DNA of 64,000 nt from Zychaea mexicana (Eukaryota; Mucoromycota; Mucoromycetes; Mucorales; Lichtheimiaceae), in assembly GCF_025766255.1 (NCBI RefSeq), contig NW_026516696.1, forward strand, positions 310,001 to 374,000, written 5' to 3'. Each line of letters begins with the position of its first letter. Position 1 is the stretch's first letter. This document shows, one piece after another, positions 46,765 to 59,524 of the stretch. The position numbers were made by a program, and so were the translations under genes. The notes under the pieces were generated by a model. The model ran no database searches. It saw only the letters and a list, made by a program, of their open reading frames with translations, and had not been told where the DNA came from.

Positions 46765-48058
46765 TTAAGCAGCAGTGCTGGTGGTGGTGGTGGTGGTGGT
46801 GGTGGTGGTGGTGGTCTTTTCAGGTTCAGCAGGGGCAGCCGTGTTGGTGTTTGCTGTTGCTTGCTGGATCAGCTTGTCGCTCTGGATCTTTTTGGCTTCA
46901 TAGTGGACAGCAGCAATTTGAGCCAACGTTTGTTGGGCAAAGTCGTGCATCTTTTGACCTGTTGGGGTCTGCAACGCGGTCACAGCACGGGTCTGTGCAG
47001 TCGAAGCAACGGTGTTGACTTTCTCCTGGATCTTGAACTTTTCATTGTATTCCATGGCCTTGTCCCAAATGCGATACTTGTCATCAAACGTCTTCACTGA
47101 TTGATCCCCGCAACAACAACAACAACAACAACAACAAACCACCATGTTAAACCTTTATCCAGAACAAAACAAAAAGACGAAAAAACTTACTGCTGGTTTG
47201 AAGGGTTTGAAGATAGCTAGTCATACGCGTAGACAGGTGGTACTTTGTATCATACTCGAGACCCTTGGCAACAACGTGATCTTGGAGCAGGTAGCCGTTT
47301 GCCAAGATCTCAGCAGCAATACGCGCCTTTGGCTTGGTTTCCTGGGTATTATTGTTTTCGCCATCGTTTTCGGGCTCATCGATGCCGGATGCAGTCGACT
47401 CAAAATATGGGGCTGCGATAATGTGGCGATCACCGATCAAAGCTGTCAAAAAAGGCCCCAAAATGGCACTCCTTGGTAAGTATAAACAGATAGATACGCC
47501 TTTTCAAGAAGCACACGAGACCCTACCATTGCTAAGCAAGGCGGCAGTCTTGGCAGCTGACTCGCGTTCGAAATTGATCAAGGCTGTTTGCTGTTCTTCT
47601 TCCCTGGGAGGTGTTCTGTTTATTTCTCTTGTAACCCCAACAAATCCCCCACATTTCGCAAACCAACACTCGCTCTGTCACACACACACACACACACACA
47701 CACATGATATGAACCCGGCGTTTTAAGTCTCTCTCTAACTTACTTGACCATTTCAAACTCTTTGATTTTGCCGCAAAAGAGAAAGAACTCCTTGACTAAA
47801 CGGAGTAGCGAGTAGGTCTTGGATTAAAGTTTTGGTCTCCTCAATCGCCTTGTTGTTGCGTCAAAACAGACTGAAAAAGTTTACCTGTCTTTTCAGACGA
47901 TTTAGGCGAAATGTTCTTGACAATGACGTAGTTGGGAGACGGAGTCTCGGGAATCTAACAAAAAAATTCATTGCCAAAAAGTTGAATGGGGCGCGTTTTG
48001 TGTGATTCGGGCGGTTGCTGTATAGAAGGCTTACAGGAAGAGTCCAGTTGATAGTCAT
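46765..48058 (-). CDS. Vip1-like RRM RNA-binding protein
   Basis: Six exons on the minus strand (48058-48035, 47954-47885, 47795-47744, 47603-47527, 47442-47191, 47096-46765) give 268 residues in phase. The N-terminal RRM is spread over four short exons: NYVIVKNISPKSSEKTVKEF, then FFLFCGKIKEFEMVK (RNP-type), then QTALINFERESAAKTAALL. After ALIGDRHIIAAPYF come an acidic segment (DEPENDGENNNTQET) and helices around RIAAEILANGYLLQDHVVAK. A C-terminal helical domain and a long poly-Thr tail (encoded by a (GGT)n-like tract at 46780-46813) end the protein. The layout resembles fission-yeast Vip1 and its fungal relatives; their RNA targets are not well known. A (CA)n run at 47679-47704 lies in intron 3. 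Confidence 0.8.
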
Positions 48059-51000
48059 GGTTTTCTGGGTTAAAAAAGCACAAAGTACAAAACAACAAGA
48101 GGCAAAGAAGAAGAAGAAAAAGGAAAAGAGCGGGAAAAAAAGACGTTTCGGGTGGCTGTCTTATATGCTTTTTGTTCGTTCCTTAGCAACCTGTCTCACC
48201 TCCCCCCAAAACACCCAGCAGACCCAACCCAACCCCACCCCCCATCCTTTCGTTTCTAAGATAATTTATGTCCTTGGCAATGACGCGCATGTGAAAAAAA
48301 AATGCAAGAACTTCTCTCTGAAACTTGTTACATCCAAGGTTCTCTGTCTCTCCAACAACAAAGCATGTGGTCTCCCCCCCCCCGATCCGATGCATTTACT
48401 GTCGTATTTTAGACGCTCAGACACATTGACTGCGCTGTATATAAAGCGAGAGTGATTCCATAAGAGAATTTGCGTTTTACGGTCGTACAACAGGGAACTT
48501 TTTTTTTATTACTTTTTTTGTAATGACATACGCTCTCAGCAAAGAAGAAGATTTTTTTTGGTAATCGATCAGTGAACCAGACCCCGGCAGAATTGTCAGG
48601 TTATTGTTTGCTCGGGCCGAGCAGGGATTTTTATACATCAAAGGTCCAGCAGGTACAACAATAACAATAACAACTAAAATGGACAGTTCATGGGAACTTT
48701 GGATTGTATAAAAGATGCGTAATCATCACGTTTCAGACCTTTTTTTGTTTTGCATTTGCATCGGAGCGAAAAAGATGGAATGACATGATGCTTTTCTTCA
48801 ATCGAAGCTACAAGTTCTCTCTCTCTCTCTTTGTACTCCCTCATACCGATAGCACCGGTAAGGATGGACAAAGGGCATCCATCATGATCTTAAATCTATA
48901 GGCGCGTACGAACGACATGATGTTTTTTTACAAATCTGGAATTTTGTGGTCGGTTCCCGCCACTCTATACCTACTATTGACGATCGGTTTATTACATAAG
49001 GGTTTTAATGTCCAGTATGTGATAGCTTTATGCTTGTTTTTGACATATGATTTCAAAGTTCTATCGTCGTACATCCTACAAAACGTGGAATGACAGCCTG
49101 TATCTCAGTGGACACACACACACACACTAAAGGACGCTTTATATCTATTTGTAGACATGCTGTTTTCAAGAACGTTATTGTTTTGGGGTCATTGCTCATT
49201 ATCACATAAGTACCGGAGCAGCTATTTGACCTTAATAATAGCCTATCTGAACACCATGGCAAGGAAACGTAGTACAGCAGATATTTAGCATTGAATATGT
49301 GCGACGATTCCTATATATACAGCTTTATATACCCTTTCTATCATCACCATTACGAGAATGCTTTTACAATATTGAGTAGCCTGTATGGATATGCACATCA
49401 CATCTTTGCTATGTTTGAAATAGTAAGATAAAAAAAGTCTGGTGTCGAGTCTTTCCCAGCTTAAAAAACGATACAGTAATATGCTTTTGGTTTTAACAAG
49501 AAGAGGCAAGTCTATATTGATCTGCATCATTCTTGTACCACCATCCTCAGCCCAAAGACTCTATCCATGTATGTCCCAGTTATATCCCTAATTCAACAAC
49601 AAGACCTGTCTACTTGATGGTTTACGCATGCTTTACACTGTCATCTGTGTGTACCGCAATGCAAACATTCTTCTTGTAGAGTCAGGCATATGTATGTATT
49701 TTTGTAAAGACAAATATAACGTGCAAGAAAACTCCAGTACCACGTCGCACTATACTCTTACACGGAATGCAAGAAAGATGTCCATGCATTGAATTTAAAA
49801 AAAAAAAAGAAACGAGACCTTACTTTTTTTTCTCCATGCGATTGTGCAAACATCCTTTGACAAGCAAAAAAAAAAAAAAAAAAGACCCATCCATATATCA
49901 TACGTTTGACATGTTTGGTACCATAGAGCACTCTCGACAAGTAAATGTACAGCTGTCAATGTAGACGATTGGAGTAAAAAGGATGCCACCAGAGTCTGTG
50001 TGAGCTGTCTAGACTGGGATATGTCAATAAGTGAAAGAAAAAAACAATGACGAGGGTCACGGCTTGTTTTAAACATGTATGAAACCCCCCCCTCTAAGGA
50101 CATTTATATTTCTTGCTATATTAACAGACAGAGAGTGGCTGGTTTCATTTTGGATACCCATCCAGACTTCCCTCTCTGTGTCAGTCTGACCGAGTGGAGC
50201 TATAATCACCGCGATTTCGTGTTTTCCACTCTGGAACACTTGGATACCGGCCATGTTCTACTGAGGCTGGTAAAGTCTCCTCGCGCTACATATAAAAGTG
50301 GGACGTCCCCGTCTTCTTGAAGGTAGACAAAACCTGTTGCCCCCCCCCCCGGTAACCCAGATGGTCAACTACCGAGAAAGCGTACAGCGTTAGTGCAGTA
50401 CTTACTGGTTGACGCTCATATAAATCATTTAGGGCTTCAAATGCGCAAAAAGACATGTGGTATATTTTGCTTCAAGAGATGACAGACATTTATATATTCA
50501 AGGGGGTGGTATGGCACATGTACATTCGCCCCAAATGGGACACATCCAAGTGTATTAGCATTCGATGAAAAGCCATCAATACGATTCTACTTATGAGTGA
50601 TGTGCCTATCGTGTGCGTACTCTGTGAGAAAGTTCAGGTTTAGCACATTTAACTTGATCAACGAGTTCCAAGTCCAAAAGAATTCCTTGCTGTTGCCAAG
50701 ACAACAAGCTCTGTATTTTTTCTGACGTACTCTCAGGATGTACTGATAATAGCTAGGCGACGGGGTGTCACAACAATTTTGCTACATGGTCCGTGCATTG
50801 TGCTTGTGTCAAACAATGAGTTGCCCCAGATAGCATACCATCTTTTAATATCAAGAAGGCATTGCAAAGTGATTGAAGCAACTACGGATGTATCGATTTG
50901 TTTTAATTGTTGAAATATGAAACACCCAAACGCACGTACATAAAAAGAAAAGGCACAGCGACACTTTTGAGTACTCAACATGACGCGCCATTCTATACGA

Positions 51001-52317
51001 TGGATCAGATACTGCAGCAATAACTTTTGTCTCCAATCATACATACTTGCTTTCTAGTACAAGCCCCAGAAGGAGGACACTCACTGTGACAGTGGGAGAA
51101 GACGACGACGACGACGACAATGTCAGCCCCCTCACGTATCTCGTAGCGTCTTTCTAGATAGCAAAGCAAAAATCGACGAGCAGCAACAGATCTTTTTTGT
51201 CGCATCACTGAATTGTGATTTTGGCATTTGTCAGTCCATGAACCAGGGGGCTTATTACAGAAATTTAAGCTAAAACGTGTGCAACTATATAGTGGGGGGG
51301 GGGAATCTGCAGTTTGGAAACAACAAAATAATATCTCCAACAGATATTATACATGTAAGCGAAAAAAAAAAAGGAGACGCCCGATCAAAAAACGAATTGC
51401 TTATCTTGTAACAGGGGAGCAAGCATGGTGTGTTCTTGACGTGTTTGTAACACGACGTATCAATGACATGTATTTTAGCTCGATTTGAATCGGCCGAAAT
51501 GTTGCAGTCGAAGAGAATTAGTCAAGCGCTGCCTTTCGTCACTCCTTGATTTTTGTGGTATCATAACAAAACAAATACGATATGGAGCTGTGATCATCGA
51601 TTAGCTTTGGATGCTGATCGTGATTTCGCAAAAGTCGAAACAGACTCAGTCGTTGTTTCTCTCTCGGTACATAACGTCTAATCGAATCACTTTATTACGA
51701 CTTTGCTGCTCCCAGTTAGTATCTTGCTGGTAAATGACATGACGACATTTTGGATGGAAAACACGGTTTAAAAAAAAAAGATCTATTTTTTTTTGTTATA
51801 CTTGTAAATTGTAATATATATGGGGTGATGAAGTATGTGTATAAATGTTTTTTGATGAGATTAGGGTTGAAAACAAGGCGGGGTTGTGCGTACTTTTTTT
51901 TTTTTTAATGGGGGTCATTGTCAATTTCTTTTTTGTTGTTGTTTGAGAAAAGGTAATGTGTAAAGTGGTTGAATAACAGTGAGTGCGTGAGTGGGGGGGG
52001 GGCGGCGGAGGAGATTACAAATAAACAAGGGCAAATGTACAGGGACAAATCTCTCAACTCGGGATTTCACAACGGAACTTGTTCGCTTCCCCGCTCTCTT
52101 CCAAATTGTGTAAAGTTTTAAAACAAAGGCGGGTGTTAATAAAGAAGGTGGGTAATTGCTTGATTTTAGAGGAGCGTCGTATATTTTTTTTTATGCTGCA
52201 GTGTAGATAATTAGATGCTATGATATTAAAATAACACACATTCAAGGGTTAAAAAATGGTTAGTAACTGACTAAAAAATGTAGATCGACACGTGGCGCAA
52301 ACATAGAGTGTCAATAT
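48059..52317. other. 4.3-kb intergenic stretch
   Basis: No supported gene on either strand. Open frames are short and do not join. It holds many homopolymer and C-rich runs (for example about 48376-48384 and 50341-50351) and A/T-rich tracts. The right end would be the 3' untranslated region of the Nrd1-like gene. An unannotated non-coding RNA is possible but nothing in the sequence shows it. Confidence 0.45.
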
Positions 52318-54549
52318 TTACCCATTCGGCACAAGCACAGACTCTAATGCACTATTGACCGTATCCACATTTGGCACAACGGCATCTTGCGAAGAACAGG
52401 TTGAATGATGTTGGCCTTGGTCGTCCTCTTCTCCTTCAAGCTGCTGGTGCTCGTCCTTTGAGTCCGCCGTAACCGATGACGGCGTCAACAGGGCCGGATC
52501 CATCTTTTGCTGCTGCTGCTGCTGCTGCTGTTGCTGTTGCTGACTCTGACCACCACCCCCCTGACTCTGCTGTGGGTGCCGACCATTGTTATGCATACGA
52601 GGCGGATTACCACACCGATCCTTGCCATAATTGATCCTGAACTTCTTGTACTCCTCCTTGGACCGAATCCCTTCAATCGCTCTGGCTGCAGCAGCAATGC
52701 TCGTGAAATTGACAAACGCACAATTCTTCTCCTTGAGCGTGTTGACCAATTCAATCTCGCCATAGTCCGAAAAGTCCTGCTTGAGCTTTTCCTCCGTGAT
52801 CGTCTCATCAATGTTGCCGAGATAGACATTGCGCGATCCACCGTTCTGGACCGCTGACATGACCATCGGCGACAGGGCCGATGCTTTGCCCCATCCAATC
52901 TTGAGACGCCGGTTCTTGATCACCAGTCCATGGTACAGCGCTTGGTTGTAGAAATGCAGTGCCAATGCTGGATCGACAAACGTCACAAAGGCAATGTGCT
53001 TGTCCGACAAGTACCGGATCTGGCTCAGAATCCCTCCGCGGATCACGTTGCAGATTTCTTCGCATGTCGTGTCCGGGTGGATGTTGCCCAAATAGATGGT
53101 GCGGTTAGCAACGCCCATCAAAGATGCTGTTGCTGAGGGACTGCCTGCTGCCGCAGCGGCTGCAGCGGCTACGCTGGCTGCTGCAACCGGCGATGCTGGA
53201 TACGTTTCGACAGCTGCACCCGTATATGGATCATACGACACGGTCGACGGGAACCGGACTTGGAAGGTATTGGGGTAGCTTGTCGAAGAGGGATATACCT
53301 GGTGATGAGGGTGAGGATGATGATGATGGGGCATATAAGTCGTTGCACCTACTGCGGCTGCAGCTGCTGCGGCTGCCTGAGCTGCCGAAGTTGTTGTCGT
53401 CGCACCACCAGCACCAGCCGTTGCTGTTGTTGTTGTTGTTGTTGTTGTCGTCGAAGAAGAATGGTTCGACGTCGCCGCGGAAGATTTCGACGAAGGAGCA
53501 CACCGATCACGGCCGTAATTGACACGACGAGACCCCCATTCCTTTTCATTGGGCAACGAGGCGACACACTTGATAGCACTCGACGTGCTGAGAAAATGGA
53601 CAAAGGCGATATTCTTATCCTTGATCAGCTTGATATGTTCAATCGGACCAAAGCGTGACAGCTGATCGTCCAGGTATTGTTCTGTGACGATCGTCCCATC
53701 GAGCGAGCCCAAAAAGACGTTTCTGCTTGCGCCGTTTTGCAATGCCACGTGGATCTGAGTCGGGATTGAACTTGGCCGGCCCCACCCAACACGGAGCTCA
53801 GCACCGTTCACGGTCAGCTTCTTGGTCGTCGTGGTTTCGTGGTAGAACTGGGCTGCCGCACTGGCTTCCACAAACGTAATAAACACGCAGTTCTTTTCCG
53901 GAAGTGGCCGGATTGAGTCGACATGACCCGCCTTGACGTGATCGAGAATCTCAGACACAGGCGTGTCGGTGGGAATGTTGCCCACATAGACTGTCCGAGC
54001 AGTCTGGTGCGATGCAGAGGAGAGTTGTTGCGGCGATGGCATCGGATGCGCGTGCGGGTGATGATGAGGATGATGGTGATGATGGTGGGGCGAATAGCCA
54101 GCAGCAGTGGTCGCATTGGTGAATTGTGGCGTCGAAAAGGGAGATACCAGCGCTGCAGCAGGCGAGGGTGGACCCAGGGATGTGCTTTGCACAAATTGTG
54201 GCGTCGGTGGTCCGTTCAGACCAGCAGCTTGTTGGCTGCCATTGCCTGTCGGGTAGTTGGCATACGTCGAAGTGGCGCTGCTGGGATATTGACTAAAGGC
54301 ATTGGAGGCTGTTGTCTGATGGTATGTGCCCGGGCCTGGTGAATAAGCGCTGCTCATCATCATTTGTGCGGACGATGGGGGTGGGTTGCCAGCATACACG
54401 TCGCTAATGGTTTTCTTTTTTTTTTAGCATCCTATCCATCCTGAGATCTGCATAATGTGCAAACATGCTCTTAAAGTGTTGACTTACTAGTAAGACGGAG
54501 AAAAGCGGGACTTTTTTGTGCCTTCAGGTTCTGCGGCAGTGTGTTTCAT
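52318..54549 (-). CDS. Nrd1/Mrn1-like RNA-binding protein with four RRMs
   Basis: Two exons: 54549-54488 (MKHTAAEPEGTKKSRFSPSY) and 54403-52318, giving 715 residues. The ATG in exon 1 was chosen because exon 2 alone has no ATG at its start and the join (TA|C) keeps frame, reading SYYDVYAGNPPP. Four RRMs: RTVYVGNIPTDTP (about residue 158), RNVFLGSLDGTIV (about 250), RTIYLGNIHPDTT (about 455) and RNVYLGNIDETIT (about 535). Each pair is followed by a conserved RVNYGRDRC or RINYGKDRCG end. Low-complexity His-, Thr-, Ala- and Gln-rich stretches link them. This is the architecture of fission-yeast Nrd1/Msa2 and budding-yeast Mrn1, cytoplasmic mRNA-binding proteins that restrain differentiation and associate with stress granules. 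Its target here is inferred only by family. Confidence 0.88.
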
Positions 54550-55948
54550 GATGGTGGAAGTGCTGGTGGTTAAGGAAGCATTGGATGGCGTCATTATACG
54601 TTTCTTGACAAATTATAGTGATGCTAAATTAAGGTTAATCGACTGTGCTTTGACCCTTTCCTCAGTATACACATCCTACGAGACAGCTATATATGCTTGT
54701 ACAAAATCCTTTTCTGTACAACCCCACAACAATTCAGTTACCTTTGGAAGAAAGATTATTTTGTTTGTTGCAAATTACAGATGATGGTGATGATGATGAT
54801 GATGATGATGACGATGGAAGTTGGTGTGATGTGAAACACGTTGATGCTCGTGTAGAGTAAAAGAAGATTGTTATTAACGAATGTCGTCGTGTGCCGTCGT
54901 TACAGTGAATAAACGGCTCTTGTGTAATGAACAGGTAAAGAGAAGGTGGCAACCCCAACTGTAATATATGACCAAACCGATCGATTTCTATTATTGTTAT
55001 AAATATATAACATTGAGTCCATGTGTTGAGCCAAGTTCATCATCAATAAAGCGATCCGAGATCTTTAAAGCAAACTTACGAATCAAGAAAAAAAAAAAGA
55101 TGAAAGGGATGGAGGAGGGAGGAGGGAATTGGGATTGAAAAAAGAAAGAGGGGGTTGTTGGTCAATGGGGAGTGGCCCAACAGAAATAGAAGAAAGGAAG
55201 AAAGAAAGAAAGAGAGACCAAAGATGCTCCGAATTATTAAACTTTTTTATAATATGTTTGATGGAAGAGGAAAATAAGCGTTATACAAAGAGGGGGGGAG
55301 GGGGGCGACCGTCGTTTGCGTCGATTCTTGTTGTCGTTATAGACCCGATTCAAGCTATTGCCGGTGAAGTTGTTAAAAGGGTGAGGGGAGGGTGGGGTAT
55401 CCTCTTGTTCCCGCTTGTTCCGAGATGAAAAGAAAGAGTGGGAAAGAGGGGAGTGTATAGTACGAGAAGAGACACGACGGACGCTGCAATTATAGCAACA
55501 GTATGAATTGGGTTGGGTTGGGGGGGGGGTCCGGCAGACACCACACTCTGGTTTCGCTGTGTGTGATGATCTCTTTCAATACTTTTGGATAGATTGCCTT
55601 AAATGGTATGGGCCATTTTTTTGCTCCACCCTCATCGGAGGTATTAAGCAGCCATTCATAAGTGCTGGTTACCATGTTTACTTATTTAGAGAAACGAGGG
55701 GTGGGGGGGGGAAGAGGGAAATATTTTGCAAAGAAGTGCTGTGTACATGCCTTTTAGAGAGAATGAATGAATGAGTGAGTGAGTATATACGGTGTGTAGG
55801 GATAGTTGGGTGTTCTTTTATCTTTTCGTACAAATGCAAACTGTAGTATGTATAATTGGAGGGGAAAGGAGGTAGTAGTGGGATCGAGAGGGAACGGCTC
55901 CTGTCATCTTGCCCGTCATCGTTATCGTTGTTGTGGTCCATACATAAC
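54550..55948. other. Intergenic region (promoter of Nrd1-like gene; 3' end of G3BP-like gene)
   Basis: No gene supported. It contains a (GAT)n run at about 54781-54812 and G-rich stretches near 55285-55305 and 55520-55530, which read as C-runs on the strand of the flanking genes. Confidence 0.45.
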
Positions 55949-57797
55949 TTATTTCGGACCAGTGCCACTGCCACCACCACCACCACCACCACCTCCTCCT
56001 CCTCCTCCTCCACGCGACTTGCCTCCTCGTGGCGCACCGCCACCACGACGATGACCACCGCCATCCTGCTGGAACCGACGTTCATACGGACGTCCATTCT
56101 GCTGCTGGCGATTATGCTGGTATCTACCACCACCACCACCACCACCACCGGCACCGCCGCCATTGTGACGACGTTCTTCGGCCAGAACAATCTGGTTATT
56201 GACATGCACCTTGTGTTGGCTCAATGCCTTTTGCACCGATTCGGTCGAAGCAAAATCCAAAAACGCACAGTTCCTGGCATGCACAACATTCACGCCCTTG
56301 ACCGTGCCAAACTGTGCGAATGCTGCACGAAGGTTGTCCTCATTGATATGCTGGTTTACATTCTTGATGAAAATTTGTGTTTCTTCTAGAGTAGCAAGTT
56401 AGCTAACCCATCCTTCCTGTGCTCTCCTTTCTTTTTTCTTTACCTCTACGTTGGCCATGACCGTGAGGGTGGCCTTGTTGCTGCTGATGAGAAGGTGCTT
56501 GATGATGATGATGATGATGTTGTTGTTGTTGTTGAGGAGATGGTTGCGCCTGCTGCTGCTGCTGCTGCTGCTGTTGTTGTTGCGCCTGTTGTTGTTGTTG
56601 TTGCTGTGGTTGTTGAGCTTGTGCCTGAGGTTGCAAAGGCGATCCGGGTTGCTTGGGTTGTTGGCCAACGGATGATCCAGTCACGGGTGCCTTGGCATCT
56701 GCCCATTTGTCCGAGTCATTGGCAGCCAAGTTAGCCCATGTTTTTGCAGCGCTTGGCTTGGATGGTTTCGCAGTCGTTGTCTGCTGCTGATGCTTTTTCT
56801 CGGATTCTTGTTTCATCGCCTTTGGTTTTTCCTTGCCATTCGCCTCAGCTGCAGGTACAGCAGTCGCGGTAGTAGATGCACCATTCACTTGAGGTTCTTT
56901 CTTTTCCGCAACCTCCTCCTTGACTTCCACCTGTTCCTTCTTGGGTTCTTCCTTCTTGACCGATTCCACAGCTGCCGCAGGCTCGACAGGCTGCAGTTGG
57001 GGTTGCTCCTTTTCTTCCTTGATGTCACCAACAGCAGCAATGGGTGATGCTTCTACACTAGGTACAGTAGATTCCTTCTTTTGTTGCTGTTGCTGTTGCT
57101 GCTTCTGTTGTTGTAGCTGTTGCTCCTGTTCCCTCTTTTGTTCCAATTCTTGCTGTGCCTTGACCTTTTGCTGATCCAATTGCTGTTCATGTTGAGCCTC
57201 GTCGTCCTCACAGGTGTAGTAGTCAATGTTGACCTCATTCTTTAGGAACCGGAAAATATCATTGAGCACATAATAACCATTGGCTTGCGGGGCAAGGAAA
57301 AACGTCTGACTGAACTTTTGCGAAAGTTCATTCTTGTTGCACATTTCACCCAACACCTGGATGAGGATGCCGTCGTTGGCCGATGAATGGCTGTCCACTT
57401 GAGTGACAAGCACCTTGCAGTCTTCAAATTGCAGTTCTTCGATCTTGCTTTGGATTTCCTGGATAGTAAAAAAAAGTCCATTGTAAGTTTTTTTTTATGA
57501 GACATTCATGCATGATATATGCAGCCTACTCTACCCCGCGCCGCCAAACGAGTCAGCAACAGGCTAGCGAAGGGGCAAAAAGAAACTCTATTTTTTTTTT
57601 ACCTCTTGACCACGGTAAATCTGGGCCGATTCGCCCTCATCGCCTCGCAAAAACAACGAATCCTTGTTATAAAATGCATGCAATCGTTGTGGCTGCTTGT
57701 TCAGAAAGGTATAGTACTCTCGTACAAAGATGAGACCAACGTCCTGCGAAGCAACCTTCGCATCGCTTTTCGTGTCCGCGTGTTGTGTTTGCTGCAT
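55949..57797 (-). CDS. G3BP-like stress-granule protein (NTF2 domain, RRM, RGG)
   Basis: Three exons (57797-57603, 57458-56444, 56385-55949) give 548 residues in phase. The N-terminal NTF2-like domain runs over exons 1 and 2: DVGLIFVREYYTFLNKQP, FYNKDSLFLRGDEG, SKIEELQFEDCKVLVTQVDS, LGEMCNKNELSQKFSQTFFLA and YYVLNDIFRFL. A long low-complexity middle follows, with Gln-rich coiled-coil-like runs, Lys/Glu-rich stretches and polyQ/His. The C-terminal RRM starts EETQIFIKNVNQHINEDNL and contains NCAFLDFASTESVQKAL. It ends with a Gly/Arg-rich tail and a poly-Gly run. This is the G3BP/Bre5/Nxt3 architecture. Relatives act in stress-granule assembly and with a ubiquitin protease. The gene is divergent from the fatty acid hydroxylase gene. 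Confidence 0.88.
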
Positions 57798-58214
57798 GCT
57801 GGGCCTATTGTTTTTTTTTTAAAAAAACCACAGATTAGATCAGTAAAATAATAATGAAAGGGATAATCGTCAAAAGGGGCGTTCACTTTTTCTTTGTTCC
57901 TGTTACCTTTAACAATTTTTAAAAACCGAGGAGGGTGGTGGGGTTAGGGAAGCGTGTGCTGAAGGAGCCAAAAAAAAAAAAAAAAAGAGAAAAAGGAAGA
58001 AGTATTCCCAAACCTGTCGAAACAAAGAGAAGCAACGTAAGTTAGCCAGAGGTCCGAGCTCTCTTTCTTTTTTTTTTGTGGTTGCGGCAATCGAAAACCG
58101 TCCTCTTATAACCGACCTTGGTCTTGGACTTTCTCCACCTCCTCTCTCCCCCCCCCTTTTTTTTTTTGGAGAAAACTACCTTCTTTTTTTTAAGACTCGG
58201 GGAAAAGGAAGAGC
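57798..58214. promoter_or_regulatory. 417-bp divergent promoter region
   Basis: Separates the start codons of the G3BP-like gene (minus) and the fatty acid 2-hydroxylase gene (plus). It holds long pyrimidine and purine tracts (for example 57970-57990 and 58141-58170), typical of fungal promoters and leader regions. No individual factor site is claimed. Confidence 0.5.
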
Positions 58215-59524
58215 ATGGCGACATTTACTGCGAGTCAAGTACTAGAACATCAAAACAGCAAGTCCTGCTGGATAATATACAAGGACAAAGTCTACGACAT
58301 TACAGATTTTGTCGTAGATCATCCTGGCGGACGCGACATTGTGCTCGAGTATGCAGGAACCGACATTACACACGTGCTTGGCGACGCATTGTTGCATACC
58401 CATTCCGATGCTGCCTATGAACTTTTGGAAGAATACTATCTGGGTGAACTTGCGGACAAAGACACCCATGGTTCGAATACCAGCACACCGGCCTTGTCAA
58501 CCAATGGGTCATCCGATGTGGATGACGACCTGCTCCTTTCGACTTCAACAATGACTACAAAAACGCCAAGCGGAGACGACGTTGACAACGACGGCGTGTT
58601 CCCTCCTACCGCAACACGAAAGGACGAAATCATCAACAGTGACACTAATAAACGACGACAACAACAACAACAACAACCCATCCAAACAACAAGAGACCAG
58701 GCTTTTCTCGATCTACACAAGCCGCTCTTCCCGCAACTATGGCACGCAACGTGGTCCAAAGAATACTACCTTGAACAAGTGCATCGACCACGGTTTGTGC
58801 CATGGTACGTCCCTTACTTTAGTCACCCTTGGCTAGACATGCTGTCGCATACCCCGTGGTACGTCGTGCCCATCGTCTGGATCCCGTTTGTTAGCTACCA
58901 ATTGTGGCGATCGGTCAATAGCTATCACGGATCGCCTATCGGAGCATTTGAAGGTTTTGCGGGTGGCGTGTTCTTTTGGACCCTGCTCGAGTATGGCCTG
59001 CACCGTTTCGTTTTCCATCTGGATGATTGGCTGCCAGATCATCCCGTGGCGCTTTTGCTCCATTTCACACTCCATGGTATCCACCACCACATGCCCATGG
59101 ATCGGTACGTTTCCTATATATATTTCTCATATGAAGTTGACGAGGACGATCGAGGGTTATAGAGAGTGTGGTGACACTCTTTCTTGAGTGGGTGGATAAC
59201 AGGTGTTTGTTAACACACATTTTATATAGACTTCGCCTTGTCATGCCTCCAGCACTAGCGGCGCTGATTGGCTTTCCAGTGATTCGAGGGATGCACATGC
59301 TCTTTAACAGCGCCACGGCCCACGCCGTTGTTGCTGGTGCTTACTTTGGCTACATCTGCTACGACTGCATACATTACTATCTGCACCATGCTCAGGTATT
59401 GCGTATTCACTTTAGCGAGATGAAGCGATATCATCTGGCTCACCATTACAAAGACTATGAAGGTGGATACGGAATTACTTCCAAAGTGTGGGATATCGTT
59501 TTTGGTACCACCTTGAAAACCTGA
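58215..59524 (+). CDS. Fatty acid 2-hydroxylase (Scs7/FA2H type)
   Basis: Two exons (58215-59104, 59230-59524) give 394 residues. The enzyme adds a 2-hydroxyl group to very long acyl chains of ceramides in the endoplasmic reticulum. The N-terminal cytochrome b5 domain has the haem-binding DHPGGRD motif (about residues 35-41) and a second His around residue 62. An acidic, Asn/Gln-rich linker follows (about 90-160). The membrane hydroxylase domain has the di-iron His motifs: LHRFVFH, LHGIHHHMP, YYLHH and YHLAHHY. Several hydrophobic segments lie between them. The C-terminus GYGITSKVWDIVFGTTL is typical of the family. The length is near that of yeast Scs7. The intron falls between HMPMDR and LRLVMPP. 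Confidence 0.92.

Noticed and set aside
53124..53658. Open frames on the plus strand within the Nrd1-like gene
   Set aside because: They are antisense frames kept open by repetitive Ala, Thr and Gln codons; no independent gene signals.
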